Source: Neptunomonas marina (GTDB lineage: Bacteria > Pseudomonadota > Gammaproteobacteria > Pseudomonadales > Balneatricaceae). Taken from it: a stretch of 64,000 bases of DNA. The notes under the pieces were generated by a model. The model searched no databases. It had not been told where the DNA came from and saw only the letters and a program-made list of their open reading frames with translations. The DNA lies in contig NZ_SACQ01000008.1 of assembly GCF_004005935.1 (NCBI RefSeq), forward strand, positions 1 through 64,000, read 5' to 3'. The translations under genes and the position numbers were made by a program. Below, in pieces: positions 32,780-42,146 of the stretch (within the stretch, counting starts at the first letter, position 1; the number at the start of each line of letters is the position of its first letter).

Positions 32780-33253
32780 CTAGGGGCGCTTACCTACCTT
32801 AAATGAACCATCTTGGAAAAACTGCACCGTCTCTTTGCGTTTTTTACCAATCAGCAGCGGGCCATCGTCCAGAAAGAGAAAGTTCTTCCAGTGAGCTTTA
32901 AACAGTGACCAACGCGTTTCGACAACGTGGTCAGCTCGATAGCAGAAATAGACAACCGTTGAATCTTCCCACTGCAACATATCGCGAATCAACTCAGGCA
33001 ACTCTGGCGCACTGCTATCCCATGCACTTTGCCACTCACCCTCTTCGGCCCAAGTAGCAGCTTTGCCTACCCAATCTTGCTTGGCTGGCTCTAGCGGATC
33101 ATCGCTTTCTTTACTGATACTCTGCTGCCAAAGCGTTAACGCACGCGCTTCCGTCATCGGCAATACCTTACTCAACTGCTCTTCAGATAGCGGCATCTCT
33201 CGGTGGCTGTAGAACCACGCGTAACGGTATTGGGACAATGGTATATAGTGCAT
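32780..33253 (-). CDS. DUF2947 family protein
   Basis: 157 residues starting MHYIPLSQYRYAWFYSHRE, with the tail FLFLDDGPLLIGKKRKE. Function unknown. The ATG at 33253 is chosen because AAGGAG lies 5 bases before it; 30 further codons can be read upstream but lack a ribosome-binding site. It is soluble and acidic, with many tryptophans. Confidence 0.85.
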   Translation of the reverse strand: MHYIPLSQYRYAWFYSHREMPLSEEQLSKVLPMTEARALTLWQQSISKESDDPLEPAKQDWVGKAATWAEEGEWQSAWDSSAPELPELIRDMLQWEDSTVVYFCYRADHVVETRWSLFKAHWKNFLFLDDGPLLIGKKRKETVQFFQDGSFKVGKRP

Positions 33254-33352
33254 TAGCGCTCCTTGTAACGGGGTGATTGAGCAAAGCACCATTGTACCAC
33301 TCTTTAGTAGACAGAATGGATTTTCATACGTTATTTCGGGCATAATGCGCGC

Positions 33353-33673
33353 ATGAATAAACGACCTTCAAAAGCGGAAATTCGCCGACAACTCGAGCAG
33401 CAAATGCAGCGATATATCGCTAACGGCGGCGAAGTTGAAAAGATCGAGCGTGGTGCAAGCGGCCTTGTCGACGGCGCCTATGACCGCAATAGTTTTGTAT
33501 TTGGCCAACCTAAACAGGAACGCACCCCTGTTCCTGAGGCACTTGCTGCAATCGACTCGCGCCGCCATTTCAAAACAGCGAAGCAAACATATAGCTTTTC
33601 CAAGCGCCCCCGCAAAAAAATTATTTACGACGACTTCGGCGAACCTGTCCGTGAAATTTGGGTTGAAGAATAG
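33353..33673 (+). CDS. Small basic protein, possibly SutA-like
   Basis: 106 residues, basic, with no signal or membrane segment. The N-terminal half contains QQMQRYIANGGEVEKIERGA, faintly reminiscent of the F-x-GGxVxxI stretch of Pseudomonas SutA; the C-terminal half is rich in Arg and Lys. I do not assign a function. There is no ribosome-binding site before the ATG. A CATAAT box lies at 33341-33346, so the message could be nearly leaderless. Confidence 0.7.
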   Translation: MNKRPSKAEIRRQLEQQMQRYIANGGEVEKIERGASGLVDGAYDRNSFVFGQPKQERTPVPEALAAIDSRRHFKTAKQTYSFSKRPRKKIIYDDFGEPVREIWVEE

Positions 33674-33785
33674 TCGAAATAATCCCTTTCCTTTCTGCCC
33701 AAAGTAGCGCTATAGTGAAGATGAACACATTGTCATAATCACTAAAAAACACGGAGTTACTAGGCGTTATCTTTTTTCTTGTTTT

Positions 33786-33802
33786 GGGTTGATTCTCGAC
33801 CC
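33786..33802 (+). promoter_or_regulatory. Leader hairpin before hpf
   Basis: GGGTTGA-TTC-TCGACCC forms a 7-bp stem (one G-U pair) about 24 bases before the hpf start codon. It may influence translation or mRNA stability. Confidence 0.35.
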
Positions 33803-33825
33803 ATGTGAAGTGGTAAGGAAGAGTT

Positions 33826-34203
33826 ATGATCATCAACATTACTAACCGTCACGACAAAGTATCACCTGCAGTTCGCGAAAAAATTGAAGCCCAACTGCAT
33901 CACAGCCAAGAACGCTATGACATCATTTCCAGTGCGCAGGTCACACTCGACAAACACGAGCGCTCTGACCAAGTAGAGATTATCTTACACGCCGCAGGCA
34001 GAGAACTTGCCGCCAAAGCAACAGGCGAAAACCTCTATGCAGCGCTAGACGCCGCAGTTGCAAAAGCAGACCGCCAGCTCGCTAAATTACGTGAGAAACA
34101 AACTCACAAAAAAGGCACGGTTAAACATAACGCCTTAACACCTGCGAGTGACGATAGCGATATGGATTATGATGAGGAAGAGAATCTCGTTTACTCCGCT
34201 TAA
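33826..34203 (+). CDS. hpf: Ribosome hibernation promoting factor / RaiA-type protein
   Basis: 125 residues, HPF/YfiA fold: MIINITNRHDKVSPAVREKI at the N-terminus, the VEIILHAAGRELAAKA strand and DLYAALD-like helix ENLYAALDAAVAKADRQL. An acidic tail (about 105-125) is longer than in the short E. coli HPF and closer to RaiA. It binds the 30S decoding site and shuts ribosomes down in stationary phase or stress. It is monocistronic, with a terminator after it. Confidence 0.9.
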   Translation: MIINITNRHDKVSPAVREKIEAQLHHSQERYDIISSAQVTLDKHERSDQVEIILHAAGRELAAKATGENLYAALDAAVAKADRQLAKLREKQTHKKGTVKHNALTPASDDSDMDYDEEENLVYSA

Positions 34204-34223
34204 TAACTGAAACACTGACTTCC

Positions 34224-34251
34224 AGAAGAGCCCTATTGAGGGCTCTTCTTG
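34224..34251. terminator. Terminator after hpf
   Basis: Perfect 11-bp stem AGAAGAGCCCT/AGGGCTCTTCT (34224-34234, 34239-34249) with loop ATTG. The following T-tract is short. Confidence 0.85.
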
Positions 34252-34306
34252 TTTCTGAACGATATTAAACACACTGCCAATAACGATAAGAAAGGAGCCC
34301 CCTGTT

Positions 34307-34762
34307 GTGAGTAAAGTGTACCTTGAGGACTACAATGTGGGTGAAGTATTCGACTCACCCGCCAGAACGCTGACTGAGACAGACATTATTAATTTTGCTG
34401 GCCTAACGAGCGACTGGCATCCATTGCATACCGATACCACCTATGCAGAAAACAGCCGATTTGGAAAGCGCATCGCACACGGCATGCTAGTGCTCTCGGT
34501 GGGTATGGCTCAACTGTTTCGTATCAGCACCGATACCATACTGGCGAAGGAATTTGTCGCATTTTACGGCATGGACAAAGTCCGTTTTACTGCACCAACC
34601 TTTATTGGGGATACGATCAAAGCGCAGGCCACCGTCATTGAGATCGACTACAAGAAGCCCGACTCTGGCGTGCTGCTCTATGATGTTGTCATCAGCAATC
34701 AAAACGACGAAACCGTTTGCCGTTTTGACATGAAACTCTTCGTCGCAAGACAACCAAGCTAA
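34307..34762 (+). CDS. MaoC family dehydratase
   Basis: 151 residues, hot-dog fold. The hydratase-2 motif is DWHPLHTD with the catalytic Asp and His, followed by FGKRIAHGMLVLS. It would hydrate a trans-2-enoyl-CoA to an (R)-3-hydroxyacyl-CoA, though small stand-alone MaoC proteins have varied substrates. GTG start with AAAGGAG upstream. It stands alone. Confidence 0.9.
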   Translation: MSKVYLEDYNVGEVFDSPARTLTETDIINFAGLTSDWHPLHTDTTYAENSRFGKRIAHGMLVLSVGMAQLFRISTDTILAKEFVAFYGMDKVRFTAPTFIGDTIKAQATVIEIDYKKPDSGVLLYDVVISNQNDETVCRFDMKLFVARQPS

Positions 34763-34787
34763 TAGATGAGCCGATAGTGCTAACTCA

Positions 34788-34806
34788 GGCCGCAGCGTAA
34801 GCGGCC
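34788..34806 (+). terminator. Terminator after the MaoC gene
   Basis: GGCCGC-AGCGTAA-GCGGCC (34788-34806) followed by a pyrimidine-rich TCCTTTCTCC; a weak to moderate intrinsic terminator. Confidence 0.6.
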
Positions 34807-35048
34807 TCCTTTCTCCATAACGTCTTGATTAACAGACTAAAATCCAATTTTCTTGACCCACTAGTTATAGGCATTCACTCGAGAACAACTAACCTTTGTT
34901 AGTGAATTGATAACCACTTTTAGCGACACTTTAGCAACTTTTTGCAGCAAACAAGCTATTAGTAGCGATACCTCACGCACGACCTCCCTCTTAGCATACA
35001 CCTAACCAATCACTGCAATTTGTCCCTAAACGAAAAGAGGAAAGGAAA

Positions 35049-35647
35049 ATGCGGCCCTTAAAGAAAGCGATCTTTGCTGGTGCCATGCTCGCCACCAGCT
35101 CATTCAGCCACGCAGGTTTAATTGGCGTACAGCATGTTGTCATTACATCCGCACTCGCAGCAATGGGTAACTCAGAAGGTTATATCCAAGTTGGCGAGTT
35201 CGAAGCATTTGAAACAGGATCGGGGATCAATGTCGCTCACCAAGCCAACGGAGGCAGCGCATCCTCATTATCTTTCTGGGGCGCTATCCGCCGATGCAAG
35301 CGATTGATGGCGACTTCAGCAATATGTTCCACTCTCTGGGCAACACCGCAAGTGAGTTCTTGAGAGTCGACTTCTCTGCGATAACAGAGCTTTCTAGCAT
35401 CAGCATTAAAGGGCGGTCGACTGGCTTTAATCATCGCGACCTATTCAATATCGAGTTCTTCGATGCCAGCGGTGGATCGCTTTACCAAGCACTCAATGTG
35501 GATGCTCGTAATGGGTTAACCACATTTGGATTACCTAACACCAAAACGGATCCTGGGAGCGTACCTGCCCCTGCCACCGCAGCGCTCTTTCTGGTGGGTT
35601 TAGCTAGTGTGACTGCTAGCCAATCCCGTAAGACGAAAAAAGCCTAA
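35049..35647 (+). pseudogene. Frameshifted PEP-CTERM protein with a discoidin-like domain
   Basis: The first part (35049-35280) gives a signal peptide cleaved near SHA/GLIG and a domain through GGSASSLSFWG. The second part (frame of 35282 onward) continues naturally as RYPPMQAIDGDFSNMFHS, then EFLRVDFSAITELSSISI and DLFNIEFFDASGGSLY. It ends with a C-terminal VPAPATAALFLVGLASV membrane stretch followed by RKTKK, the sorting tail processed by exosortase-type enzymes. One extra G in the GGGG run at 35278-35281 would restore a single 200-residue protein. This is a real frameshift, phase variation or a sequencing error. GAGGAAAGG lies before the ATG. Confidence 0.8.
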
Positions 35648-35666
35648 CGCTGCAACTGCAGAAAAT

Positions 35667-35702
35667 AAAAAGGGGAGGCCCCACCGAGACCTCCCCTTTT
35701 TT
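35667..35702. terminator. Bidirectional terminator between the PEP-CTERM gene and uspA
   Basis: GGGGAGG/CCTCCCC stem (35672-35678, 35690-35696) flanked by A-rich and T6 tracts, between convergent genes. Confidence 0.9.
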
Positions 35703-35721
35703 GATACTGATATAAAAGCAG

Positions 35722-36156
35722 TTAGCCTTTTACCACCAGCACCGGCATATCAGCACGCCCAACGACTTTAGATGCAATAGAACCGATCACAGTGCGCTCC
35801 ATACGCGACTGTTTATGGCTCGCCATCACGATAACATCGGCACCGGCCTCTCCAGCAACCTGCAAAATAGTATCAGCAGGCTTACCTTCAACGACCTTCA
35901 GCGTGCACTCCTGAGGATCTACCGGCAACTTGTCAGCTACGTAACGCTCAAGCTCGCCTTCAGCATGATGAACCACACTATCAAACGTGCCCTGCGGGAA
36001 AAATGAACCCACCAGCGGCATTTGGTAGCCTGGCACAACAGTTAGTAAGATTAACTGGCCATGAGGTTCGAGAATACCTAGCGCGTGCTCTACAACCTTG
36101 TCGGTAAAGCTACCCACTTCAGTTAAGTCAATTGGAACAAGAATTGTCTTATACAT
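35722..36156 (-). CDS. Universal stress protein UspA family, TRAP-linked
   Basis: 144 residues from ATG 36156 (GGAG six bases upstream; a GTG at 36168 overlaps that site). Single Usp domain: YKTILVPIDLTEVG at the start and the ATP-binding G-x-A/S-x9-G(S/T) motif in VMASHKQSRMERTVIGSIASKVV (read in short pieces: MASHKQ, RTVIGSIASKV). It is 12 bases downstream of the TRAP permease gene. TRAP-linked Usp proteins such as TeaD of Halomonas modulate their transporter's activity. Confidence 0.9.
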   Translation of the reverse strand: MYKTILVPIDLTEVGSFTDKVVEHALGILEPHGQLILLTVVPGYQMPLVGSFFPQGTFDSVVHHAEGELERYVADKLPVDPQECTLKVVEGKPADTILQVAGEAGADVIVMASHKQSRMERTVIGSIASKVVGRADMPVLVVKG

Positions 36157-36168
36157 AGAATGCTCCAC

Positions 36169-38748
36169 TTACACGTTGCTACGTCGACGGCGTTGCAACC
36201 ATCCTACAAAGAACAGCACACCCAGAGCTGGAATAAATACCCACTCTTTTGCTGGGCGATCAGCCGCTTTCTCAATACCCGTGACAGACCAGCCGAAATC
36301 AACACCTGATTTCTCAGCAGAGCTACCAAAGACAACTAAGTCCACTACCCAGCCGCCATCCTGCTCCATTAGCATTAAGCCCATCGACTCGAGGCGCTGC
36401 ATTGCATCGCCGGTTGCTTCCTCAAGCTGCAGCGATACTGTCTTCTTGACCTCGTCTCCTTCAATGGTTTCGCCCTCAAACTTCAACTGAATGAAGTCGC
36501 CAGAGTTCAACTGCTCGACCTCTGTCACCAGCGCGCTTGGAGCCAATGACGTTGACGGCGGATACACCATATCCCACCAAAAACCAGGACGGAACAGACT
36601 GAATGCAATCAAGATGAGAACTAACGACTCCCAAAGTCTGCTTTTTACCAGCCAGTAGCCTTGTGTCGCTGCCGAGAAAACAAGGATGGCAACAACCGCA
36701 CTAAAGATCGTCAGTAACAGGTCCCACACCGAGTCGATACCGATCAACAGCAGCTGCGTGTTGAAGATAAACATAAACGGCAAAATCGCCGTACGAATAT
36801 CGTAAGTAAAGCCCTGAATACCTGTTTTGATCGGATCTGCCCGCCCTATCGCAGCCGCCGCAAATGCAGCTAAGCCAACGGGGGGCGTATCATCTGCGAG
36901 TATCCCGAAATAGAACACAAACAAGTGCACCGCGATGAGCGGTACGATCAAGCCGTTCTCAGCACCGAGCGTCACGATCACCGGCGCCATCAGGGTGGAC
37001 ACGACGATATAGTTCGCCGTCGTGGGTAGCCCCATGCCCAAGATGATACAGATCACAGCAGTGAAGATGAGGATCAACAGCAGGTTACCGCCGGAGATAA
37101 ACTCAACAAACTCCGTCATCATCTGGCCAAGACCGGTGAGCGTCACAGTACCTACGATAATACCGGCAGCAGCCGTCGCTATACCGATACCCACCATGTT
37201 ACGAGCACCGTTAATCAACCCATCGATGAAATCATCCCAGCACACTTTAAACTGCGCTGCCCAGTTTTGATCATTTCGGAACCACTGTTTCAGCGGACGG
37301 TGAGTCAGCACAACAGCGATCAAGAATGCAACAGAGAAAAAGGCTGACTGCTGCGGCGAGTAGCCTTTGACTGCCAGCGCCCATAGCAACACCACGATAG
37401 GCAGGCCGAAATACAGACCCGAGTAAATGGTTGGCTTTGGCTCGGGCAGATGGTCAAGCTCAATGCTCGAATCATCCTCAGCAAGGTCTGGATAGCTCGC
37501 TGACAGCTTGACCAGCAGGAAGTAACCAACAACCGTTGCGAGGATCATGACGACATAACCTAGCGAACCGAGTGTTGCTTCCAATAAGGTCGAGCCGTAG
37601 TACACGATGCCAGATAGCACCAACATGATCAGCGTTGTTGTCACCCATGAGAGCATACGCTGAGCAATCGTTGGCGTGTGGATACGCGTAATCCCCTGCA
37701 TGTTCATCTTGAGAGCTTCAAGGTGAACGATATAGATCAGCGCAATGTAAGAGATCAGCGATGGCAAGATCGCATGTTTAATGACTTCAACATACGGAAT
37801 ACCCACGTACTCAACCATCAGGAAGGCCGCTGCACCCATAATAGGTGGTGTCAGCTGCCCGTTTGTTGAGGCAGCCACCTCAACCGCACCTGCTTTAGTT
37901 GCTGGAAATCCAACCCGCTTCATCAGTGGGATCGTGAAGGTACCGGTCGTTACTACATTCGCAATGGACGAACCGGAGATAATGCCGCTCAAACCTGAGG
38001 CAACAACCGCCGCCTTAGCAGGGCCGCCACGCATATGGCCAAGCAAAGAGAAGGATACTTTGATCAAGTAGTTACCGGCACCTGCTTTATCTAGCAGCGC
38101 ACCGAGCAATACGAAGAGGAATACAAATGCCGTTGACACACCCAGCGCCACACCGAAGACACCCTCGGTTGTAAGCCATTGATGGGAGGCAACTTTATTA
38201 AGGCTCGCACCCTTGTGAGCGATAACGTCTGGCATGTACTGACCGGCAAAGGTATACGTCAGGAATACCACTGCCACAACAACCAATGGTGGTCCTAATG
38301 CACGGCGCGTTGCTTCAAGCAACGTCACGACGCCCACAACCGCCATAACAACATCCGTTGTCGTAGGAGCACCAATACGCGTTGTCAGCTCATCGCGAAA
38401 TACCAACAAATACAGACACGACATTGCAGCGCCGAGCGCAAATAATATGTCGAACGGACTCAGACGATATTGGCTAGAGTTACGCGTTGCTGGGAACAAA
38501 CAAAACGCTAAGAACGTAGCAAACGCGAGGTGAATAAACTTAGCCTGATCTTCGTTAAATGTCGCAAAATTGAAGATGAAAGGCAGTGGTGAGGCGTACC
38601 AAAGCTGGAAAACCGACCAACTGAGTAGAAGACCAATGACGAGTTTACCCATCGAGCCTGATAGCGCCCGACTACCCGTTTCGGAGTTCAATAACTCTTC
38701 GATAGTTTGGTCAGAATCTTTATCTGATGATGAAGCATCCGTTGTCAT
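36169..38748 (-). CDS. TAXI-type TRAP transporter fused permease
   Basis: 859 residues with about 18-20 membrane helices. The small DctQ-like and large DctM-like permeases are fused, as usual for TAXI transporters. Typical motifs are GLSGIISGSSIANVVTTGTF and GLPTTANYIVVSTLM. The last ~190 residues match the DUF3394 tail of such permeases, with a final membrane helix (ALGVLFFVGWL). It moves an organic anion by sodium or proton gradient together with the solute-binding protein encoded just upstream. Confidence 0.93.
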   Translation of the reverse strand: MTTDASSSDKDSDQTIEELLNSETGSRALSGSMGKLVIGLLLSWSVFQLWYASPLPFIFNFATFNEDQAKFIHLAFATFLAFCLFPATRNSSQYRLSPFDILFALGAAMSCLYLLVFRDELTTRIGAPTTTDVVMAVVGVVTLLEATRRALGPPLVVVAVVFLTYTFAGQYMPDVIAHKGASLNKVASHQWLTTEGVFGVALGVSTAFVFLFVLLGALLDKAGAGNYLIKVSFSLLGHMRGGPAKAAVVASGLSGIISGSSIANVVTTGTFTIPLMKRVGFPATKAGAVEVAASTNGQLTPPIMGAAAFLMVEYVGIPYVEVIKHAILPSLISYIALIYIVHLEALKMNMQGITRIHTPTIAQRMLSWVTTTLIMLVLSGIVYYGSTLLEATLGSLGYVVMILATVVGYFLLVKLSASYPDLAEDDSSIELDHLPEPKPTIYSGLYFGLPIVVLLWALAVKGYSPQQSAFFSVAFLIAVVLTHRPLKQWFRNDQNWAAQFKVCWDDFIDGLINGARNMVGIGIATAAAGIIVGTVTLTGLGQMMTEFVEFISGGNLLLILIFTAVICIILGMGLPTTANYIVVSTLMAPVIVTLGAENGLIVPLIAVHLFVFYFGILADDTPPVGLAAFAAAAIGRADPIKTGIQGFTYDIRTAILPFMFIFNTQLLLIGIDSVWDLLLTIFSAVVAILVFSAATQGYWLVKSRLWESLVLILIAFSLFRPGFWWDMVYPPSTSLAPSALVTEVEQLNSGDFIQLKFEGETIEGDEVKKTVSLQLEEATGDAMQRLESMGLMLMEQDGGWVVDLVVFGSSAEKSGVDFGWSVTGIEKAADRPAKEWVFIPALGVLFFVGWLQRRRRSNV

Positions 38749-38772
38749 GAATCGCTCCTGAGAAGTGTGCTA

Positions 38773-38811
38773 AAACAAAATAAGGCCTGCTCCAAGAACA
38801 GGCCTTATTCT
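38773..38811 (-). terminator. Hairpin between TRAP binding-protein and permease genes
   Basis: An 11-bp perfect stem AATAAGGCCTG/CAGGCCTTATT (38779-38789, 38799-38809) followed on the minus strand by TTTGTTTTAG. It acts as a leaky terminator or a 3'-end protector, so binding protein can be made in excess over permease. Confidence 0.7.
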
Positions 38812-38848
38812 CAATGCATAGGTCTAAAACCTAAGCGACGACTGATAC

Positions 38849-39817
38849 TTACAGAAGACCTGCTTCTTTGTAGTACTTCTCAGCACCAGGGTGCAATGGT
38901 GCAGACAAACCGTCTTTTACCATCTCTTCTTTCTTCAGGTTAGCAAAGGCTGGGTGAAGCTTCTTGAACGTATCGAAGTTCTCGAAGACCGCCTTAACAA
39001 CGTTGTATACCAACTTGTCATCAACATTTGCAGACGTTACAAACGTAGCACCCACACCAAATGTTTGTGTGTCAGCGTCAGTGCCACGGTACATACCTGC
39101 TGGGATCGTCGCTGTACGGTAGAAATCGTTGTCAGCCACAAGCTTCTCAACATCTGGGCCCGCAACCGTTACCAGTACGCTATCGCAAGATGTCGTCGCT
39201 TCTTTGATAGAGCCACTTGGGTGACCTACTGTGTAAACCATTGCGTCGATCTTGTTATCGCACAACGCTTTAGACTGTTCAGCCGCTTTCAACTCAGATG
39301 CGAGTTTGAAATCGTCTGTTGTCCAGCCTTTCGCATCCATCAGCACTTCCATCGTGCCACGCTGACCAGAGCCAGGGTTACCGATGTTAACGCGCTTACC
39401 TTTTAGGTCATCAAATGTTTTGATGCCAGCGTCAGCACGTGCAACCACAGTGAACGGCTCAGGGTGTACAGAGAATACCGCGCGCAGGTCTTTAAATGCG
39501 CCAGCGTCTTTGAACTTGCTTGTGCCGTTGTATGCATGGAATTGCCAGTCAGACTGAGCTACGCCCATGTCCAGCTCGCCTGCACGAATCGTATTGATGT
39601 TGTATACAGAACCACCAGTACTCTCTACAGAACAGCGGATGCCATGTTCCTTACGGCTTTTATTAACCAAACGGCAGATTGCACCACCAGTTGGGTAGTA
39701 AACGCCTGTTACACCACCTGTACCGATCGTGATGAAATCCTGTGCCTGAGCACTTGGCGCCATCGCGAACATCGCAGATAGACCAGCACCCATCAGGGCC
39801 GTTTTAATAGTTTTCAT
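38849..39817 (-). CDS. TAXI family TRAP solute-binding protein
   Basis: 322 residues. A signal peptide is cleaved after AQA (residue 25); the TAXI signature [20 protein letters not shown] follows. Later motifs include [17 protein letters not shown] and [12 protein letters not shown]. It captures the substrate in the periplasm and delivers it to the fused permease. GAGGAGAG precedes the ATG. Substrate unknown; the adjacent BKACE and aminotransferase genes suggest an amino acid-like or carboxylate compound. Confidence 0.95.
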   Translation of the reverse strand: MKTIKTALMGAGLSAMFAMAPSAQAQDFITIGTGGVTGVYYPTGGAICRLVNKSRKEHGIRCSVESTGGSVYNINTIRAGELDMGVAQSDWQFHAYNGTSKFKDAGAFKDLRAVFSVHPEPFTVVARADAGIKTFDDLKGKRVNIGNPGSGQRGTMEVLMDAKGWTTDDFKLASELKAAEQSKALCDNKIDAMVYTVGHPSGSIKEATTSCDSVLVTVAGPDVEKLVADNDFYRTATIPAGMYRGTDADTQTFGVGATFVTSANVDDKLVYNVVKAVFENFDTFKKLHPAFANLKKEEMVKDGLSAPLHPGAEKYYKEAGLL

Positions 39818-39972
39818 CTCACTCTCCTCACTTAACTAACGCTTATTTAGCTATTGTTATATTGGTTGATATTTTTTAGTAACGATTACAAGTATGAGAA
39901 TCGCCTTATACCTTCACCAACTGATATAAGACTAATATGTTTTAGACTTTAGTTCACGCCCCTACCGCATAT

Positions 39973-40803
39973 TTATGACAGAAATAGTGGCATCGCACGT
40001 AATTCTTGTGCAGTCAGTACCTTACGCCCCTGCTGAACGATTTTGTCAGCCAGTTCAGACACCTGTTCACTGTTGTTGTTTGCCAACGATCCATCAGGAC
40101 GTAACAGGTTATTTTCGAACCCAACACGCACATCTCCCCCCGCTTGAGTGGCCGCTAACAAACACGCCTGCTCCTGCTGACCAAATGCGCAAACAGCCCA
40201 CCGTACATCACCTAAGCGGTCAGTCAGTGCTAAAAACGGCTCAAGGTCACTGAGTTCAGACTGCTGTTTGTTGTGATACCGGCCTAAAACAAACAAGAGG
40301 TGGTGCTTATTTTTTGGTAATACACCACGCTCGACCAAGTCCACGTAACGCAGCAGATCATCCGCCGAGTAAACGATAAACTGCGATATCACGCCAGCGC
40401 TCGCTGCCCAACGGAAAAAGCCTTCGGCTGTTTCCTCATCGCGCTCAGTCGGGATCAGCTCCTTAATCGCGAAGGAGGCTGCTTCTGGCTGCAATGCTCG
40501 TACTAACGCCATCTGCTGCGGTGGCTGGTAGATTCCTACGGCTTCTGTTGTCAGTTGGATGACGACATCTTTTTGTGGTACACGTTTACACACCGCCTCA
40601 AGTACCGCTTCATTATCAGCCACCTCGAGCGAGTGGCCGCCCTCAGCATCGCGTGCATGGAGGTGCACCATAGCCGCGCCCGCCTCAACACACGCCTCAA
40701 CCTCTAATGCAATCTCATCAGGGGTCACTGGCAGGGCTGGGTGGTCTTGTTTGCCTCGTCGAGCACCGTTGGGTGCCACAATGACTAAGCTGTCTTGGCG
40801 CAT
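39973..40803 (-). CDS. BKACE family beta-keto acid cleavage enzyme
   Basis: 276 residues. Motifs: IVAPNGARRGKQDHPALPVT at the start, AAMVHLHARDAEGGHS (HxH zinc ligands), and GGDVRVGFENNL with the conserved Glu/Arg region. Family members condense a beta-keto acid with acetyl-CoA to give acetoacetate and a new CoA ester; 3-keto-5-aminohexanoate (lysine fermentation) is the founding substrate, and many others exist. It overlaps the aminotransferase gene by 19 bp, so the aminotransferase probably makes its substrate or uses the same route. Confidence 0.92.
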   Translation of the reverse strand: MRQDSLVIVAPNGARRGKQDHPALPVTPDEIALEVEACVEAGAAMVHLHARDAEGGHSLEVADNEAVLEAVCKRVPQKDVVIQLTTEAVGIYQPPQQMALVRALQPEAASFAIKELIPTERDEETAEGFFRWAASAGVISQFIVYSADDLLRYVDLVERGVLPKNKHHLLFVLGRYHNKQQSELSDLEPFLALTDRLGDVRWAVCAFGQQEQACLLAATQAGGDVRVGFENNLLRPDGSLANNNSEQVSELADKIVQQGRKVLTAQELRAMPLFLS

Positions 40804-42146
40804 GCTAAAAACTCCTTATAAACCTCTTCAGATACATGATTGATACTCGCAACCAGCTTATCAACTAGCTCGTCACGCTCAGATCGGCTCAAAATAAAGG
40901 GCGGTGCTAGCAACACATGGTGACCCGCCTGCCCATCGATCGTACCAGCCATTGGGTAACACATCAGGCCATTCTCCATAGCTGAACGCTTGAGCCTTGC
41001 ATGAAACTGCGTTTTAACAGGTAGTGGGGCTTTTGTGGCTCGATCCGCAACAAACTCAATGCCTTGGAAAAAACCGCGGCCGCGCACATCACCTACAAAG
41101 GGATGATCAACTAAGCGCTCTTTGAGGCTCGCCTGAAGCAGCTCGCCCTCCGTACCAACTCGCGCAACGAGCTGCTCATTTTCAAAGGCGTTTAGTACAG
41201 CCAGCGACCCAGCCATCGCGGTTGCATGCGCCATATAGGTATGGCCATGCTGAAAAAAGCCAGTCCCACTCGAGACCGCTTGGTAGATCTCTTCCGTTGT
41301 TAGCATCGCGCCGATAGGCTGATAGCCCGCACCTAGCCCTTTAGCAATCGTCACAATATCAGCGGTGATTCCGTCATACTCGTGGGCGAATAAGGTCCCT
41401 GTACGGCCCATCCCACACATCACTTCGTCAAGAATTAACAACACGCCATACTTATCGCAGATTTCGCGAATACGTTTGAAGTAACCGTCGACAGCAGGCA
41501 GGACCCCGGCCGTGGCACCCACCACAGGCTCAGCGATAAAGGCGATAACCGTATCCGGCCCCTCGTCCAGCAGTTGCTGCTCAAGCTCATTGGCAACACG
41601 CTGTCCATATTCGAAGCTCGTTTCATCTTCACGCTGATCACGGTACGCGTAACAAGGTGCGATATGCGCCACGTCAATCAGCAGCGGTGCAAACTGAGCA
41701 CGGCGCCATTCATTGCCGCCCACTGCCAGCGCACCTAGCGTATTACCATGATAGCTTTGGCGACGGGCGATAAAGCGCTGACGCTGGGGCTCTCCCTTCT
41801 CGACAAAGTACTGGCGCGCCAGTTTAAGCGCCGCTTCTACTGCCTCTGAACCGCCCGATACAAAATAGGCATAGTTGAGATCACCCGGTGCCAACGACGT
41901 GAGCTTTTCGCCCAACGCTTCTGCCGTCTCTGTTGTAAAGAAGCCGCTGTGAGCGTAAGCCAAAGCATCTATCTGTTGGTGCAACGCTTCGCGCACACCT
42001 GCGTGGCTATGGCCAAGACAAGACACAGCAGCGCCGCCACTTGCATCGAGATAACGTTTACCAGATTGATCAATAAGATAGACTCCGTCGCCTTTCACTG
42101 CCGCTGGCAGCTTTTGATTACATTGGCGATGAAAAACATGGCTCAT
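40785..42146 (-). CDS. Class III aminotransferase (PLP)
   Basis: 453 residues from ATG 42146 (MSHVFHRQCN); 21 upstream codons starting at TTG look non-coding. Conserved motifs: YFVSGGSEAVEAALK, the PLP-binding LILDEVMCGMGRTG (with the Asp), and TIAKGLGAGYQP with the Schiff-base Lys. It resembles the omega-amino acid / putrescine or beta-alanine-type transaminases, deaminating an amine to a keto or aldehyde product. It shares a transcript with the BKACE gene and is divergent from a LysR regulator. Confidence 0.92.
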   Translation of the reverse strand: MSHVFHRQCNQKLPAAVKGDGVYLIDQSGKRYLDASGGAAVSCLGHSHAGVREALHQQIDALAYAHSGFFTTETAEALGEKLTSLAPGDLNYAYFVSGGSEAVEAALKLARQYFVEKGEPQRQRFIARRQSYHGNTLGALAVGGNEWRRAQFAPLLIDVAHIAPCYAYRDQREDETSFEYGQRVANELEQQLLDEGPDTVIAFIAEPVVGATAGVLPAVDGYFKRIREICDKYGVLLILDEVMCGMGRTGTLFAHEYDGITADIVTIAKGLGAGYQPIGAMLTTEEIYQAVSSGTGFFQHGHTYMAHATAMAGSLAVLNAFENEQLVARVGTEGELLQASLKERLVDHPFVGDVRGRGFFQGIEFVADRATKAPLPVKTQFHARLKRSAMENGLMCYPMAGTIDGQAGHHVLLAPPFILSRSERDELVDKLVASINHVSEEVYKEFLACAKTA

